A stretch of 64,000 bases of DNA from positions 38,290 through 102,289 of the forward strand of contig NZ_JAJOMA010000027.1 in NCBI RefSeq assembly GCF_021129235.1, written 5' to 3'. Shown one piece after another: positions 1-9,333 of the stretch. The notes under the pieces were generated by a model. It made no database searches and had not been told where the DNA came from. It saw only the letters and a list, made by a program, of their open reading frames with translations. This DNA is from Kineosporia mesophila. Lineage in GTDB: Bacteria > Actinomycetota > Actinomycetes > Actinomycetales > Kineosporiaceae. The position numbers were made by a program, and so were the translations under genes. The number at the start of each line of letters is the position of its first letter. The stretch's first letter is position 1.

Positions 1-2418
1 GGCCAGATGGGCGGCGTGCTCGAGGAACATCACGGCGTCCTCGCCCGCGGACTCCTCCAGCGCCAGTTTTCCCGCCTCCAGGCAGGCGGCGTAGACCTTG
101 TCGGCCGAGGCCGCGGAACCGGCCTTCAGGTAGTGCCGGGCCACGGCGAAGGTGTGGGCGGCGGCCTGGGTGAACGAGGCGGAGCGGCGGGTGGCCAGCA
201 CGTCGGCGATGCGCAGGTGCAGTTGCTCCAGCTGCGCGGGGGTGAGCTCGGCCAGCACCGCCTCGGCGATCCGGCCGTGCAGGAACCGGAACGTGCCTCC
301 CTCGGCCGGCTCGACCAGGCGCTGGCGGGCGGCCTCGGTGAACACGCCCAGCACGCTCGTGGTGCTGCGCCGCTCCACCGCCGCGACCACGTCGACCCGC
401 ACCTCGGCCCCCATCGCGGCGGCGACCACGAGCAGGTCGCGGGCGTGCGGGGCGAGGTTCTGCACACGGTTGACCAGCAGGCCCATCGCGTCCTGGGGCA
501 GGTCCAGGGCGTCGAGGCGGTCCAGGTCGAGCTGCCACGTGCCCCAGTCCGGCCACAGCAGGCCGGCGTCCAGCACCGCCCACAGGTACTCCTGGGCGAT
601 GAACGGGTTGCCGTTGCTGCGGGTGGTGAGGGCGGCCAGATCGTCGTCGGGCAGTCGCTGGCCGGGGATCAGCGAGCGGATCTGGGAGCCGACGGCCGAC
701 TCGTCCAGCGGCGCCAGGCGCAGGTCGACGTCGAGCACCCGGGACGCCTGGGCGACGTAGGAGGCCAGGTCGGCGTTGCTGAGCACCCGCTCCAGCTCAC
801 CGTCGCGGCCGGTCCCCAGGTAGAGCATCGGCGCGTCGCGGATCTGCTCGGCGAGGTGCCCGATCACCTGACGCACGGACGCGTCGGCGGCGGTCACGTC
901 GTCGAGGATCAGCAGCAGCCCGCCGGAGGTGCGGGCCAGGTCGAGAAGGGCCGCGGCGATCGCCGCGCCGAGCTGCTCGTCGTTCTGCTGCTCGACCAGG
1001 GCGTCGGCCCGGAGCTCGCCGGTGCCCTCGGCGGGTCCCTCGGCCAGGGGTATCTGCCCGGTGAGGGCCGCGATCTCGCTGGGCGAGTGCAGGGTCTCCT
1101 CGGCCGAGGCCGAGGCCGACGTCGGCTCGGTCGCCTCCCCGCCCGGGCGCACCACGGCGTCGAGCCCGGGGGCGATCCGGGCCAGCATCGCCGGTGACCA
1201 GGTCTCGAACACCGCGCGCAGCCGGCCCGCCCGCGCCGACCGCTCGCCCCAGGGCAGGCGGGCGATCTGCTGCAGATGGTTGACGAAGACCTCACGGAAC
1301 GCCGCGAAGGGCAGCGCCTCGTCGGTGAGCACCCGGGCCCGCAGCACCAGACCGCCGGTCTCCTCGAGCAGGTCGCCGAACTCGTGCACCAGACGGGTCT
1401 TGCCCAGCCCGTTGTCGCTGCGCGCGAAGGCGAACCCGCCGTTCCCGGCGCGGACCCGCGTCCATTGCTGTCGCAGGGTGTCCAGCTCGTTCTGCCGCCC
1501 GAACATCGGGGGCTTCTCCGCCCGGGCCGGGGCGCTCTGCTTGCCGGCCACGGCCCGCAGGTCACCGGCCAGCGCGCGGCCGTCCTGATAGCGGTCGTCG
1601 GGGTCCTTGGCCAGCAGGGTGGCCACGATCAGGGCGAGTTCCGGCGGGGTCTCGGGCACCAGGCCGGTCAGGTCCGGCGCGGCCAGCGAGGCGTGCGCCC
1701 GCAGCAGTTCGCCCACGTCGCCGGTGGGGAACGGCAGCACCCCGGCGAGGGCCTCGAACATGATCACGCCGAGCGAGTACAGGTCGGACCGGTTGTCCAC
1801 GGGGCGCTTGAGCATGCCCGACTGCTCCGGCGCCGAGTAGGCGAGCGTGCCCACCGCGACCGGTGTCTCGTTCTCCTCGTCCTCACCCTCGCGGGCCGTG
1901 AGGCCGAAGTCGATGAGCCGGGCCTGCCCGTCGGGCAGCACCATGACGTTCTGCGGCTTGAGGTCGCGGTGCACCAGACCGCGCGCGTGCACCGCGGCCA
2001 GCGGCTCGATCACGTCCAGCACCAGCGCCACCACCCGCTCGGCGGGCAGCGCGCCCCGGGTCAGCTCGTCGGCCAGGGAGGTACCGCGCACCAGGTCCAT
2101 CACCAGGAACGGGCGGCGCTCGGCCACCCCCACCTGGTGCACCCGGGGCAGGCCGGGATGGTCCACCGCGGTGAGCAGCGCGGCCTCACGCCGCAGGCCG
2201 GCCAGCCCGTCGGGGCGGTCCAGCAGCTTCAGGGCGTACTCCTGGGAGTCCTGAAGCTCCCCGGCCTTCCCGACCGCACGACGCCGCACCCGATACACGG
2301 TGCTTCCCGCTCCACCACCCAGCTGACCCAGTACCTCGAAATCGGGTAGGTCGACGGGCACACCGACCGACGCCGTGCCCGCCCCGGCGCCCGGGGTCCC
2401 CCTCTGCTCCGGACTCAC
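1..2418 (-). CDS. Ser/Thr protein kinase fused to an AAA/NTPase domain (3' end beyond window)
   Basis: The N-terminal half is a Hanks-type kinase: a glycine-rich loop (GQLGGGAGST), the ATP lysine in YALKLL, the catalytic loop HRDLKPQN and a DFG motif. From about residue 310 an ATPase module follows, with a degenerate Walker A (SDNGLGKT, Lys near residue 340) and a Walker B (LLLILDD). This resembles the PknK/AfsR-like class of kinase-linked STAND ATPases that couple phosphorylation to transcription control; that role is inferred. The GTG start at 2418 (VSPEQRG...) is chosen because it precedes the kinase fold and follows an in-frame upstream stop. At least 806 codons are open and the reading frame leaves the left edge, so the C-terminal domain is unknown. 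No partner is visible; the next gene is divergent. Confidence 0.85.
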   Translation of the reverse strand, partial: MSPEQRGTPGAGAGTASVGVPVDLPDFEVLGQLGGGAGSTVYRVRRRAVGKAGELQDSQEYALKLLDRPDGLAGLRREAALLTAVDHPGLPRVHQVGVAERRPFLVMDLVRGTSLADELTRGALPAERVVALVLDVIEPLAAVHARGLVHRDLKPQNVMVLPDGQARLIDFGLTAREGEDEENETPVAVGTLAYSAPEQSGMLKRPVDNRSDLYSLGVIMFEALAGVLPFPTGDVGELLRAHASLAAPDLTGLVPETPPELALIVATLLAKDPDDRYQDGRALAGDLRAVAGKQSAPARAEKPPMFGRQNELDTLRQQWTRVRAGNGGFAFARSDNGLGKTRLVHEFGDLLEETGGLVLRARVLTDEALPFAAFREVFVNHLQQIARLPWGERSARAGRLRAVFETWSPAMLARIAPGLDAVVRPGGEATEPTSASASAEETLHSPSEIAALTGQIPLAEGPAEGTGELRADALVEQQNDEQLGAAIAAALLDLARTSGGLLLILDDVTAADASVRQVIGHLAEQIRDAPMLYLGTGRDGELERVLSNADLASYVAQASRVLDVDLRLAPLDESAVGSQIRSLIPGQRLPDDDLAALTTRSNGNPFIAQEYLWAVLDAGLLWPDWGTWQLDLDRLDALDLPQDAMGLLVNRVQNLAPHARDLLVVAAAMGAEVRVDVVAAVERRSTTSVLGVFTEAARQRLVEPAEGGTFRFLHGRIAEAVLAELTPAQLEQLHLRIADVLATRRSASFTQAAAHTFAVARHYLKAGSAASADKVYAACLEAGKLALEESAGEDAVMFLEHAAHLA

Positions 2419-2570
2419 ATTTCTCGTTCGGCCGGAACCGGCGGCAGCTTGACCGGGGCTGTCACCCCTCCGGGTGAGTCAGGCCGATGTCGTCCCCCGC
2501 CCGGACACAGGACAGAATGAGCCTCGGCCAACGAGGCCACCTACTCGACCCACCCCAGTGGAGCGCACCG

Positions 2571-3584
2571 ATGACGTACCGCCCCGATCCCGCCCGTTAC
2601 GACGGCAGCATGAGCTACCGCCGCACGGGTCGCTCCGGGCTCGACCTGCCGATGCTGTCACTCGGCTTCTGGCACAACTTCGGCGACGACAAGCCGTGGA
2701 GTGTTCAGCGGGACATCGCACTGCGCGCGTTCGACCTGGGCATCACCCACTTCGACCTGGCCAACAACTACGGCCCGCCCTACGGCAGCGCCGAGATCAA
2801 CGCCGGCCGGCTGTTCTCCAGTGATCTCAAGCCGTACCGCGACGAGCTGGTCATCTCGACCAAGGCCGGGTACGACATGTGGGCCGGCCCGTACGGCCAG
2901 GGCGGCGGCGGCCGCAAGTACATGCTGTCGTCGCTGGACCAGTCGCTGACGCGTCTGGGCCTGGACTACGTCGACATCTTCTACTCGCACCGCTTCGACC
3001 CGACCACGCCGCTGGAGGAGACCGCCTCGGCGCTCGACGCCGCGGTGCGGGCCGGTAAGGCGCTGTACGTGGGCATCTCCAGCTACAACGCCGCGCAGTC
3101 GCGCGAGATCGCCGGGCTGCTGCGTGAACTGGGCACCCCGCTGCTCATCCACCAGCCGTCCTACTCGATGCTGAACCGCTGGATCGAGGACGACGGCCTG
3201 CTCGACGCCGCGGCCGACGAGGGCTTCGGCGTGATCGCGTTCATGGCGCTGCAGCAGGGCCTTCTGACCAATCGTTACCTCAACGGCATCCCCGAGGGCT
3301 CGCGCGCCACCCAGGGCAAGACCCTCGACGCCGGTGTGATCACGCAGGACCTCCAGGCCGGCCTGCGCCGCCTGGCCGCGATCGGTGAGAAGCGCGGTCA
3401 GTCCCTGGCCCAGCTGGCCCTGGCCTGGGCGCTGCGCGACGAGCGGGTCACCTCGCTCGTCATCGGCGCCTCGTCGGTGTCGCAGCTGGACCAGAACGTC
3501 GAGGCACTGGGCAACATCGCCCTGTCCGAGGACGAGGTGGCCCAGATCGAGGAGATTCTCTCCGGGATCCAGTTCAAGGGCTGA
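2571..3584 (+). CDS. aldo/keto reductase, YghZ-like
   Basis: A 337-residue NAD(P)H-dependent aldo/keto reductase. The sequence resembles the YghZ / L-glyceraldehyde-3-phosphate reductase subgroup and beta-subunit-like AKRs: MSYRRTGRSGLDLPMLSLGFW at the N-terminus, the barrel segment FDLANNYGPPYGSAE with the catalytic Asp/Tyr, STKAGYDMW with the Lys, and DYVDIFYSHRFDP with the His. The ATG at 2571 follows a GGAGCG ribosome site and gives a normal family length; an upstream in-frame ATG at 2487 would add 28 unconserved residues. Divergent from the kinase gene and convergent with a second, distantly related AKR. The physiological substrate cannot be deduced. Confidence 0.87.
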   Translation: MTYRPDPARYDGSMSYRRTGRSGLDLPMLSLGFWHNFGDDKPWSVQRDIALRAFDLGITHFDLANNYGPPYGSAEINAGRLFSSDLKPYRDELVISTKAGYDMWAGPYGQGGGGRKYMLSSLDQSLTRLGLDYVDIFYSHRFDPTTPLEETASALDAAVRAGKALYVGISSYNAAQSREIAGLLRELGTPLLIHQPSYSMLNRWIEDDGLLDAAADEGFGVIAFMALQQGLLTNRYLNGIPEGSRATQGKTLDAGVITQDLQAGLRRLAAIGEKRGQSLAQLALAWALRDERVTSLVIGASSVSQLDQNVEALGNIALSEDEVAQIEEILSGIQFKG

Positions 3585-3601
3585 GCTTGCCAGGGCCTGT
3601 C

Positions 3602-4552
3602 CTAGGCCCAGGCTCTCGCCGAGCGCTGCGCCCAGTACTCCCGAGGGGGCTGGGCCAGGCCGGTGAGGTCCTGGGCCAGGTCCAGTCCCGTCGCCCCGAG
3701 GTTGGCCCGCAGCTGATCGATGGTCACCGCCCCCGACAGCACCCGCCACGCCCACGGCTGGGCCAGCGCCGCGGCCGTCGCCACCTGGTCCACGCCCGCG
3801 CCCAGTTCCGCGGCGACCCGCCGGGCCTGCACGGCCGCCGGATGCGGGTCGTCCTCGGCCGGGGTCAGCCGGCCGTTGGCCACGGCCTCCTTCACGATCA
3901 CCGTCGCCCCCGCCTCGGCCGCCTCGGCCAGGGCCGGCCCGGCCGACGGCTCCAGCACGTTCCAGGTCGACTCCACCGACGTGAACAGCAGCTGGCCGTC
4001 CACCTCCAGTTCCAGGGCCCGGCGCACCACCTCGCCCTGGTCCGGCCCGGAGGTGGAGAACCCGACCCGGGTGCCCGAGGCCCGCAGCCGCGCCAGGGCC
4101 AGGTGCAGCGCGCGATCCTCCAGCGCCGGGGAGTCGGGGGTCAGCGAGTGCAGGTGGTAGATCGCCAGCCGCTCGCCCAGCAGCCCGTGGCTGAGCGGGT
4201 ACTGCGTGCGGAACGCGTCCAGCGAGTGGTCTTTCACCTCGTGCACGTCCGCGTCCAGGCGCCAGTCGCCCACGTACCGGTAGCCCCACTTGGACCCGAC
4301 CACCACGTCCACCGCCTGCGGTCGCACCGCCAGCCAGCCGGCCAGGAAGTCCTCGGCCAGACCGTAGGAACGGGCCACGTCCACGTACCGCACCCCGGCC
4401 GCGTAGGCGGCGTCGAGCAGGGCGTGGCTGCGGGCGCGCAGCCGCTCCACAGCCCGGTCCCCGCCCAGGTCGCAGCCCCGGGCGGGCGTGATGTAGGCGG
4501 GCCGGGCCGCCGCGGCGAGCCCGATCCCGATCCGGATCGTGGGGAAGGTCAT
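3602..4552 (-). CDS. aldo/keto reductase family protein (second, divergent type)
   Basis: A 316-residue TIM-barrel oxidoreductase of the aldo/keto reductase superfamily. Recognisable segments are VRYVDVARSYGLAEDFL (Asp and Tyr of the active site), VVGSKWGYRYVG (Lys) and LAIYHLHSLTP (His). It is only remotely similar to the neighbouring AKR at 2571-3584, so it is not a recent duplicate. The ATG at 4552 follows GAGGAT eight bases upstream; an upstream GTG would add 15 residues. The gene is convergent with the first AKR (17-bp gap) and divergent from the CoA-hydrolase gene. The substrate is unknown. Confidence 0.8.
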   Translation of the reverse strand: MTFPTIRIGIGLAAAARPAYITPARGCDLGGDRAVERLRARSHALLDAAYAAGVRYVDVARSYGLAEDFLAGWLAVRPQAVDVVVGSKWGYRYVGDWRLDADVHEVKDHSLDAFRTQYPLSHGLLGERLAIYHLHSLTPDSPALEDRALHLALARLRASGTRVGFSTSGPDQGEVVRRALELEVDGQLLFTSVESTWNVLEPSAGPALAEAAEAGATVIVKEAVANGRLTPAEDDPHPAAVQARRVAAELGAGVDQVATAAALAQPWAWRVLSGAVTIDQLRANLGATGLDLAQDLTGLAQPPREYWAQRSARAWA

Positions 4553-4623
4553 GGAAAGATCCTCGCCCATTCCGGCCCCCGCGAGGGCACCCGGCACAGC
4601 GCGCGCCGGTAGCGTTCGCCCCG

Positions 4624-5673
4624 ATGCCTGAATCTCATGCCCCCGAGGCCGTCCGTGTGATCGTTCAGGGCCGGGTCGGCCGGATCACCCTGACCCGCCC
4701 GCAGGCGATCAACGCGCTGACCCACGCCATGATCCGCACCATCTTCGCCAGTCTGCTCCAGTGGCAGGACGACCCGGAGATCGAGTGCGTGCTCCTGGAC
4801 GGCGAGGGCCCGCGCGGGTTCTGCGCCGGCGGTGACATCAAGGCCGTGTCCATCTCCACGCTGATCGACGGCGGTGACTCGGCCCGGGCGCTGTGGCGCG
4901 ACGAGTACCGGATGAACGCCGTGCTGGCCGACTACGGCAAGCCGGTGGTCTCGCTGCTGAACGGCATCACCTACGGCGGCGGTGTCGGCCTGGGCTGTCA
5001 CGCCGGGCCCCGGGTGGTCACCGCCGACTCCCGGCTGGCCATGCCCGAGACGATCATCGGCCTGGTCCCGGACGTGGGCGGCACCTGGCTGCTGGCCCGC
5101 GCGCCCGGTGAGCTGGGCACCCACCTGGCCCTGACCGGCCTGCCGGTGGGCCCCGCCGACGCGATCCTCTGCGGCCTGGCCGATGTGCACACCCCGGCCG
5201 GCGCCCTGCCCGACCTGGCCCACGCCACCTCGCTGAAGGTCGTGCAGGACATCCTCGGCACCTGGGCGACCGCCCCCGAGCCCGGGCACCTGGCCACCGA
5301 CCAGGAGTGGATCGACCGCTGCTACACCGGTGACGACGTGGCCGCGATCATCGAGCGCCTCGAGGACGACCCGGCGCCGGCCGCGCAGGAGGCCGCGAAC
5401 GTGCTGCTGACCCGCTCGCCCACCTCGCTGCAGATCACCCTGGCCGCGATCCGCCGCTGCGCCTCGCTGCCCGGCCTGCGCGCCGCCCTGGTGCAGGACT
5501 ACCGGATGATGTCGCACAGCCTGGACCGCGACGACGTGCGCGAGGGCATCCGCGCGCAGGTGGTGGACAAGGACCGCAAGCCGCGCTGGAACCCCGCCCG
5601 GGTGAAGGACGTCGATCCGGCCGTGGTGGCCCGGGCCTTCACCGAGGCGCCGGGTGGGGACCTGACCTTCTGA
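4624..5673 (+). CDS. enoyl-CoA hydratase/isomerase family, probable 3-hydroxyisobutyryl-CoA hydrolase
   Basis: A 349-residue crotonase-fold protein. It has the longer form typical of 3-hydroxyisobutyryl-CoA hydrolase (HIBCH), the valine-catabolic thioesterase, rather than the ~260-residue enoyl-CoA hydratases. Visible motifs are RGFCAGGDIKA (oxyanion hole), GITYGGGVGLGCH, and MPETIIGLVPDVGGTWLLAR with the Glu and Asp used for hydrolysis. The C-terminal half (LERLEDDPAP..., SPTSLQITLAAIRR) matches the ECH_2 extension. No clear ribosome site precedes the ATG at 4624, so it may be leaderless. A valine-pathway role would fit the branched-chain oxoacid dehydrogenase operon 11 kb away, but the two are not linked. 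A related acyl-CoA substrate cannot be excluded. Confidence 0.85.
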   Translation: MPESHAPEAVRVIVQGRVGRITLTRPQAINALTHAMIRTIFASLLQWQDDPEIECVLLDGEGPRGFCAGGDIKAVSISTLIDGGDSARALWRDEYRMNAVLADYGKPVVSLLNGITYGGGVGLGCHAGPRVVTADSRLAMPETIIGLVPDVGGTWLLARAPGELGTHLALTGLPVGPADAILCGLADVHTPAGALPDLAHATSLKVVQDILGTWATAPEPGHLATDQEWIDRCYTGDDVAAIIERLEDDPAPAAQEAANVLLTRSPTSLQITLAAIRRCASLPGLRAALVQDYRMMSHSLDRDDVREGIRAQVVDKDRKPRWNPARVKDVDPAVVARAFTEAPGGDLTF

Positions 5674-5690
5674 GGCCTTCCCCGAGCCAT

Positions 5691-5720
5691 GGTCGCCGGT
5701 GGTCGCCGGTGGTCGCCCAT
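5691..5720. repeat. 10-bp tandem repeat
   Basis: GGTCGCCGGT is present at 5691-5700 and 5701-5710, followed by the partial copy GGTCGCCCAT. It lies 18 bp after the stop of the CoA-hydrolase gene. No function is evident. Confidence 0.6.
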
Positions 5721-5786
5721 GACCACGGTGACTGAGGTGAACTTCGAGCGCCGACCACGACGCCCCGAACTGAGGCCGACAGGTCC

Positions 5787-5840
5787 GCGTTGTGTACACC
5801 TGGTACATCCGGTACCGGATGTACCAGGTGTACACAACGC
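5787..5840. repeat. 54-bp perfect palindrome
   Basis: Every base from 5787 to 5813 pairs with 5840 down to 5814, with no unpaired loop. Shorter palindromes are nested inside it: GTGTACAC in each arm and GGTACC at the centre. It sits between two same-direction genes, 114 bp after the CoA hydrolase and 97 bp before the hybrid kinase. It has no T-tract, so it is not a classical terminator; a strong RNA hairpin or a tandem protein-binding site is possible. Its sequence differs from the dispersed CGTGATCATGC repeat family. Confidence 0.9.
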
Positions 5841-5937
5841 TTCCCCTGCTCAGCCGTGGATCGCCCTCCGGCCACAGTCCCGAGCGGGCCGGAAACACCG
5901 AGCCGGCCCCGTCCCCGGCCGGGGCTGATCCGACCGG

Positions 5938-8133
5938 GTGACGACCGGGGTGGCTGCTCACCCGTCCGGCTCCTGGGGTCGAAAAGGCCGTGTGGGCGCG
6001 GATCAGGGAACGACCCGGCACGTGGGTCCGTGGCCTACGGCATCGGTCGTGGTGATGGTGCCGATGTTCACCGTCGTCTACGCCGTGGCGGTGCTGCTGG
6101 GCCGGCTCTCCCGGCTGCCCGGCACCTCCCTGTCCCTGGTCTGGCCGGCCGCCGCCGTCGCGTTCGCCTGGCTGCTGTGGGCCTCGTCCCGGGGCCGGGC
6201 GCCGTTGATGGTCAGCTCGGTGGTGCTGGCCGCCGTCGCCACCGCGATCAACCACCTCACCGGCAACCTGTCCCTGCCGGTGTCGCTGGCGCTGGGCGTC
6301 GCCAACGTGATCCAGGCTCTGGTCGAGACGGCCGTGCTGAGCCGGTTGCGGCCGGATGCCTGGCGGCTGAGACGCTCGGCCGACCTGGCCTTCTGGGTGC
6401 TGGCCTGCCTGGCCGGGGCCGCGGCCGGCTCCCTGCTCGGCCCCGCCGCCCTGGCCACCTCGTCCCACCTGGAGTTCTGGAACCTGGCCGGGGCCTGGAC
6501 GCTGCGCAACGCCACCAACACCTTCGTCTTCGCCGCGCTGGCCCTGCGGATCGCCGGGAACGGCCTGGCCGGGCTGGTCCCGCCCCGCGACCGAGAACTG
6601 GAACTGGTCGTGGCCACGCTGCTGTTCACGGTGGCCTACGGGGTGGTCTTCGGGCTCGCGGACGGTCTGCCGCTGTCCTATCTGGTGCTGCCCCTGTCGA
6701 TGTGGTTCTCGTTGCGGTTCGACACCACGCTGGTAGCCGCCCATGTGTGGCTGGTGGCCGCCGGCGTCCTCAGTTTCACCCTGACCGGCCACGGACCGTT
6801 CGTGGCCACCTCCCCCGCCGCCCGGGTCCTGCTCGCCCAGGCGTTCGTGGCGATCGTGGCGCTGGTGGCCCTCGTCCTCGCGCTGCACCGCGACGAACGG
6901 CAGGAACTGATCACGCAGTTGCGCCGGGCCCGGGCCACCTCCGACGAGCAGGCGCAGGAGCTGCGCGTGGCGTCCCGGCACAAGAGCGACTTCCTGGCCA
7001 CGATGAGCCACGAGATCCGCACGCCGCTGAACGGGGTGCTCGGCTACACCTCACTGCTGGCCGAGAACCCGGGCTCCCCGCAGACTCCCGAGTGGATATC
7101 GGGCGCCGACCGGGCCGGGCACGTGCTGCTCGACATCGTCAACGACAGCCTGGACGTGGCCAAGATCGAGGCCGGCGGGATCGACCTGGAACAGGTCCCG
7201 CTGGACGTGGTCGCCGTGGCCCGGGAGGCGCTGCTGCCGTCCCGCCCGCGGGCCGAACAGGCCGGGATCCAGCTGACTCTCCAGACCCCCGAGGGCCTGC
7301 ACCGCTACCGCACGGGCGATCCGACCCGGCTGCGGCAGATTCTCACCAACCTGATCGCCAACGCGGTGAAGTTCACCGATCAGGGGTCGGTCACGGTCAC
7401 GATCGAGGACGCGGGTGACCGCGTGCGTCTGGTGGTCGCCGACACCGGGATCGGGATGGACACCGAGCAGATGAAGAACCTGTTCCGGCCCTTCGTGCAG
7501 GCCTCGTCCGACACCACCCGGCGCTACGGCGGCACCGGCCTGGGCCTGTCGATCGCGCAAGGGCTCACGCTGGCGATGGGCGGGCACCTGAGCGTCAGTT
7601 CCGAGCCCGGCCGGGGCACGCAGATGTGCCTGCTCGTGGTGCTGCCCCGCACCACGGCGCCGGTTCCGGTCGCGGCACTCCCCCGTCCGCGCCGGTCCCC
7701 GGAGGCCACCCTGGCGGGCAAACACGTGCTGGTGGCCGAGGACAACGAGACCAACCAGCTGATCGCCCGGGCCATGCTCACCTCCCGCGGGCTGGTGGTG
7801 GACATGGTGGACGACGGCGAGGCCGCGGTCGCGGCGGTGCGGGCCGGCACCTACGACGCCGTCTTCATGGACGTGCACATGCCGGTGCTGGACGGGCTCG
7901 AGGCCACCCGGCGCATCCGCGCGGACGAACTCACCCGGGGCCTGCGCACGCCGGTGATCGCGATGACGGCCAACGCCTTCGACGACGACCGGCAGGCCTG
8001 CCTGGAGGCCGGGATGGACGATTTCCTGCCCAAACCCTGGAAGGCCGGCCAGCTCTCGGAGGTCCTGGAACACCTGGCCACCGGCGACTTCCCGCAGCGG
8101 CGGGGAAAGCTCTCGGCAACCCCCGAGAATTGA
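5938..8133 (+). CDS. hybrid sensor histidine kinase with MASE1-like membrane domain and receiver
   Basis: About 731 residues. An N-terminal block of hydrophobic segments (roughly residues 40-320) looks like a MASE1 sensor domain. A short coiled linker leads to the dimerisation/phosphoacceptor motif [15 protein letters not shown] (His358). The HATPase domain shows [16 protein letters not shown] and [11 protein letters not shown]-terminal receiver has [11 protein letters not shown], phosphoacceptor Asp645 in [12 protein letters not shown], the TAN triad residue and the KP lysine. No HPt domain or separate response regulator is adjacent, so phosphate may pass to a distant HPt or output may be direct. 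The GTG at 5938 is the longest option; a start about 40 residues further on is possible because no good ribosome site is visible. Confidence 0.88.
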   Translation: MTTGVAAHPSGSWGRKGRVGADQGTTRHVGPWPTASVVVMVPMFTVVYAVAVLLGRLSRLPGTSLSLVWPAAAVAFAWLLWASSRGRAPLMVSSVVLAAVATAINHLTGNLSLPVSLALGVANVIQALVETAVLSRLRPDAWRLRRSADLAFWVLACLAGAAAGSLLGPAALATSSHLEFWNLAGAWTLRNATNTFVFAALALRIAGNGLAGLVPPRDRELELVVATLLFTVAYGVVFGLADGLPLSYLVLPLSMWFSLRFDTTLVAAHVWLVAAGVLSFTLTGHGPFVATSPAARVLLAQAFVAIVALVALVLALHRDERQELITQLRRARATSDEQAQELRVASRHKSDFLATMSHEIRTPLNGVLGYTSLLAENPGSPQTPEWISGADRAGHVLLDIVNDSLDVAKIEAGGIDLEQVPLDVVAVAREALLPSRPRAEQAGIQLTLQTPEGLHRYRTGDPTRLRQILTNLIANAVKFTDQGSVTVTIEDAGDRVRLVVADTGIGMDTEQMKNLFRPFVQASSDTTRRYGGTGLGLSIAQGLTLAMGGHLSVSSEPGRGTQMCLLVVLPRTTAPVPVAALPRPRRSPEATLAGKHVLVAEDNETNQLIARAMLTSRGLVVDMVDDGEAAVAAVRAGTYDAVFMDVHMPVLDGLEATRRIRADELTRGLRTPVIAMTANAFDDDRQACLEAGMDDFLPKPWKAGQLSEVLEHLATGDFPQRRGKLSATPEN

Positions 8134-8148
8134 GGAACCCCCCTCCTG

Positions 8149-8183
8149 GTTCGTGATCAGGCACAGTGTCCCCGGAGTTCTGC
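8149..8183. repeat. dispersed palindromic element, copy 1 (half element)
   Basis: Contains GTTCGTGATCAGGCACAGTG then TCCCCGGAGTTCTGCA, matching one arm of the element seen in full at 10871-10953. It lies between the convergent hybrid kinase and Lrp-family genes, 16 bp after the kinase stop. Confidence 0.75.
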
Positions 8184-8205
8184 AACCCTCCGGGCGGAGC
8201 CCGGG

Positions 8206-9219
8206 TCAGTCGGCCGGGGCAGCCAGGCGCCCGTCCCTCATGAACGTCCCGTTCTGCTTGAGACGGCGCAGGATGGGCGAGATCTCGAGCTGCTGCACCC
8301 CCGGGACGGATCCCACTCGCCGGGTGACGTACTGGTAGAGGTGTTCGGGGTCGCGGGTGATGGCCGAGGCCGTGAGGTTGCGGTTGCCGCTGATCGCCGC
8401 CACGTAGGCGATCTCCTTGTGCTCGGCCAGCTCCAGCCCCACCCGGTCCAGGTCGGCCGGGGCGACCGTCAGCCAGAGCGTCGCGTGGGTGAAGAAACCC
8501 AGGGCCTCGATGGCCATCTCGACATCGAAGTAGAACAGCCCGGCGTGCACCAGCTCGTCCAGGCGCCGCTGCACCCGGGCCGCGCTCCAGCCGGTGGCCT
8601 GGGCCAGCCGGGAGACCGGCGCCCGGCCGTCGGCCCGCAGCCCCGCCAGCAGCGTGTCGTCGTCCGGGCCGATCGGTACCGCCGGGTCGGCACCCTCGAC
8701 ACGCATCAGGGCCCCCCGCCGGATCTCGGCCACCTGCGCCGGGTCCAGCTCCGTCAGGTGACCCATCGAACCGAGGCGCTCGTCGAAACGGTGCATCACC
8801 ATCTGGGCGGTGAAGTCGATGACCTCCTTGGTGTGCGGCAGGCGGCGCAGCAGCAGTTCCCGGCCGGGCTCGGTGCCGTATCCCGTGTGCGAGCGCGCCG
8901 CGCACAGGATCTCGGTGCCGCCCGAGGTCAGTGACACCCAGGAGACGTCGGGGCGCTGGGCCAGGGCGTCGGCCAGCGGGCCGGCCGCATCGGGACGCGC
9001 CCGGATGCGCACCATCCAGTTGCCCTGACCATTGGCGAAGGGGTCGACGACCCCCATCACCCGCACCACTCCGTGCTCGCGCAGCCGCCGGAACCGGCGA
9101 GCCACGGTCTGCTCGGAGACGCCGGTGAGTGACGAGAAACGGGCGAACGGGATGCGAGGATCCAGCCGCAGCGCGTGGATGAGCTTCTGATCCAGATCAT
9201 CGGTCGTGAGGATTTCCAT
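8206..9219 (-). CDS. Lrp/AsnC-family transcriptional regulator, tandem (double) architecture
   Basis: A 337-residue protein holding two Lrp/AsnC-like units in one chain. The first begins LDQKLIHALRLDPRIPFARF with the HTH SLTGVSEQTVARRFRRL. The second begins DDTLLAGLRADGRAPVSRL with the HTH ATGWSAARVQRRLDEL. Each is followed by a ligand-binding (RAM-like) beta-alpha segment. Typical Lrp proteins are about 150-160 residues, so this is a fused dimer. The ATG at 9219 follows GGTGGTGATTT; an in-frame TTG lies one codon upstream. The gene is divergent from the exporter at 9334 across 114 bp, which suggests it controls that exporter and itself; the ligand is unknown. Confidence 0.85.
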   Translation of the reverse strand: MEILTTDDLDQKLIHALRLDPRIPFARFSSLTGVSEQTVARRFRRLREHGVVRVMGVVDPFANGQGNWMVRIRARPDAAGPLADALAQRPDVSWVSLTSGGTEILCAARSHTGYGTEPGRELLLRRLPHTKEVIDFTAQMVMHRFDERLGSMGHLTELDPAQVAEIRRGALMRVEGADPAVPIGPDDDTLLAGLRADGRAPVSRLAQATGWSAARVQRRLDELVHAGLFYFDVEMAIEALGFFTHATLWLTVAPADLDRVGLELAEHKEIAYVAAISGNRNLTASAITRDPEHLYQYVTRRVGSVPGVQQLEISPILRRLKQNGTFMRDGRLAAPAD

Positions 9220-9333
9220 CAAATCACCACCCTTCGATGGAGGATTCTAATGCTCTGAGGACTTCTGGCGACATTCGCCGGACTACTTGCCCCATGCTCC
9301 TGCCATCACCCGCAAACTACTGGGAGTCGTTCC

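Noticed and set aside
5787..5840. Palindrome as an ordinary Rho-independent terminator
   Set aside because: There is no T-tract, no loop, and it is 114 bp beyond the stop codon; kept as an unexplained palindrome.
4549..7011. Long minus-strand frame across the CoA hydrolase and hybrid kinase
   Set aside because: No recognisable domain and opposite to two well-supported genes; a GC-rich antisense artefact.
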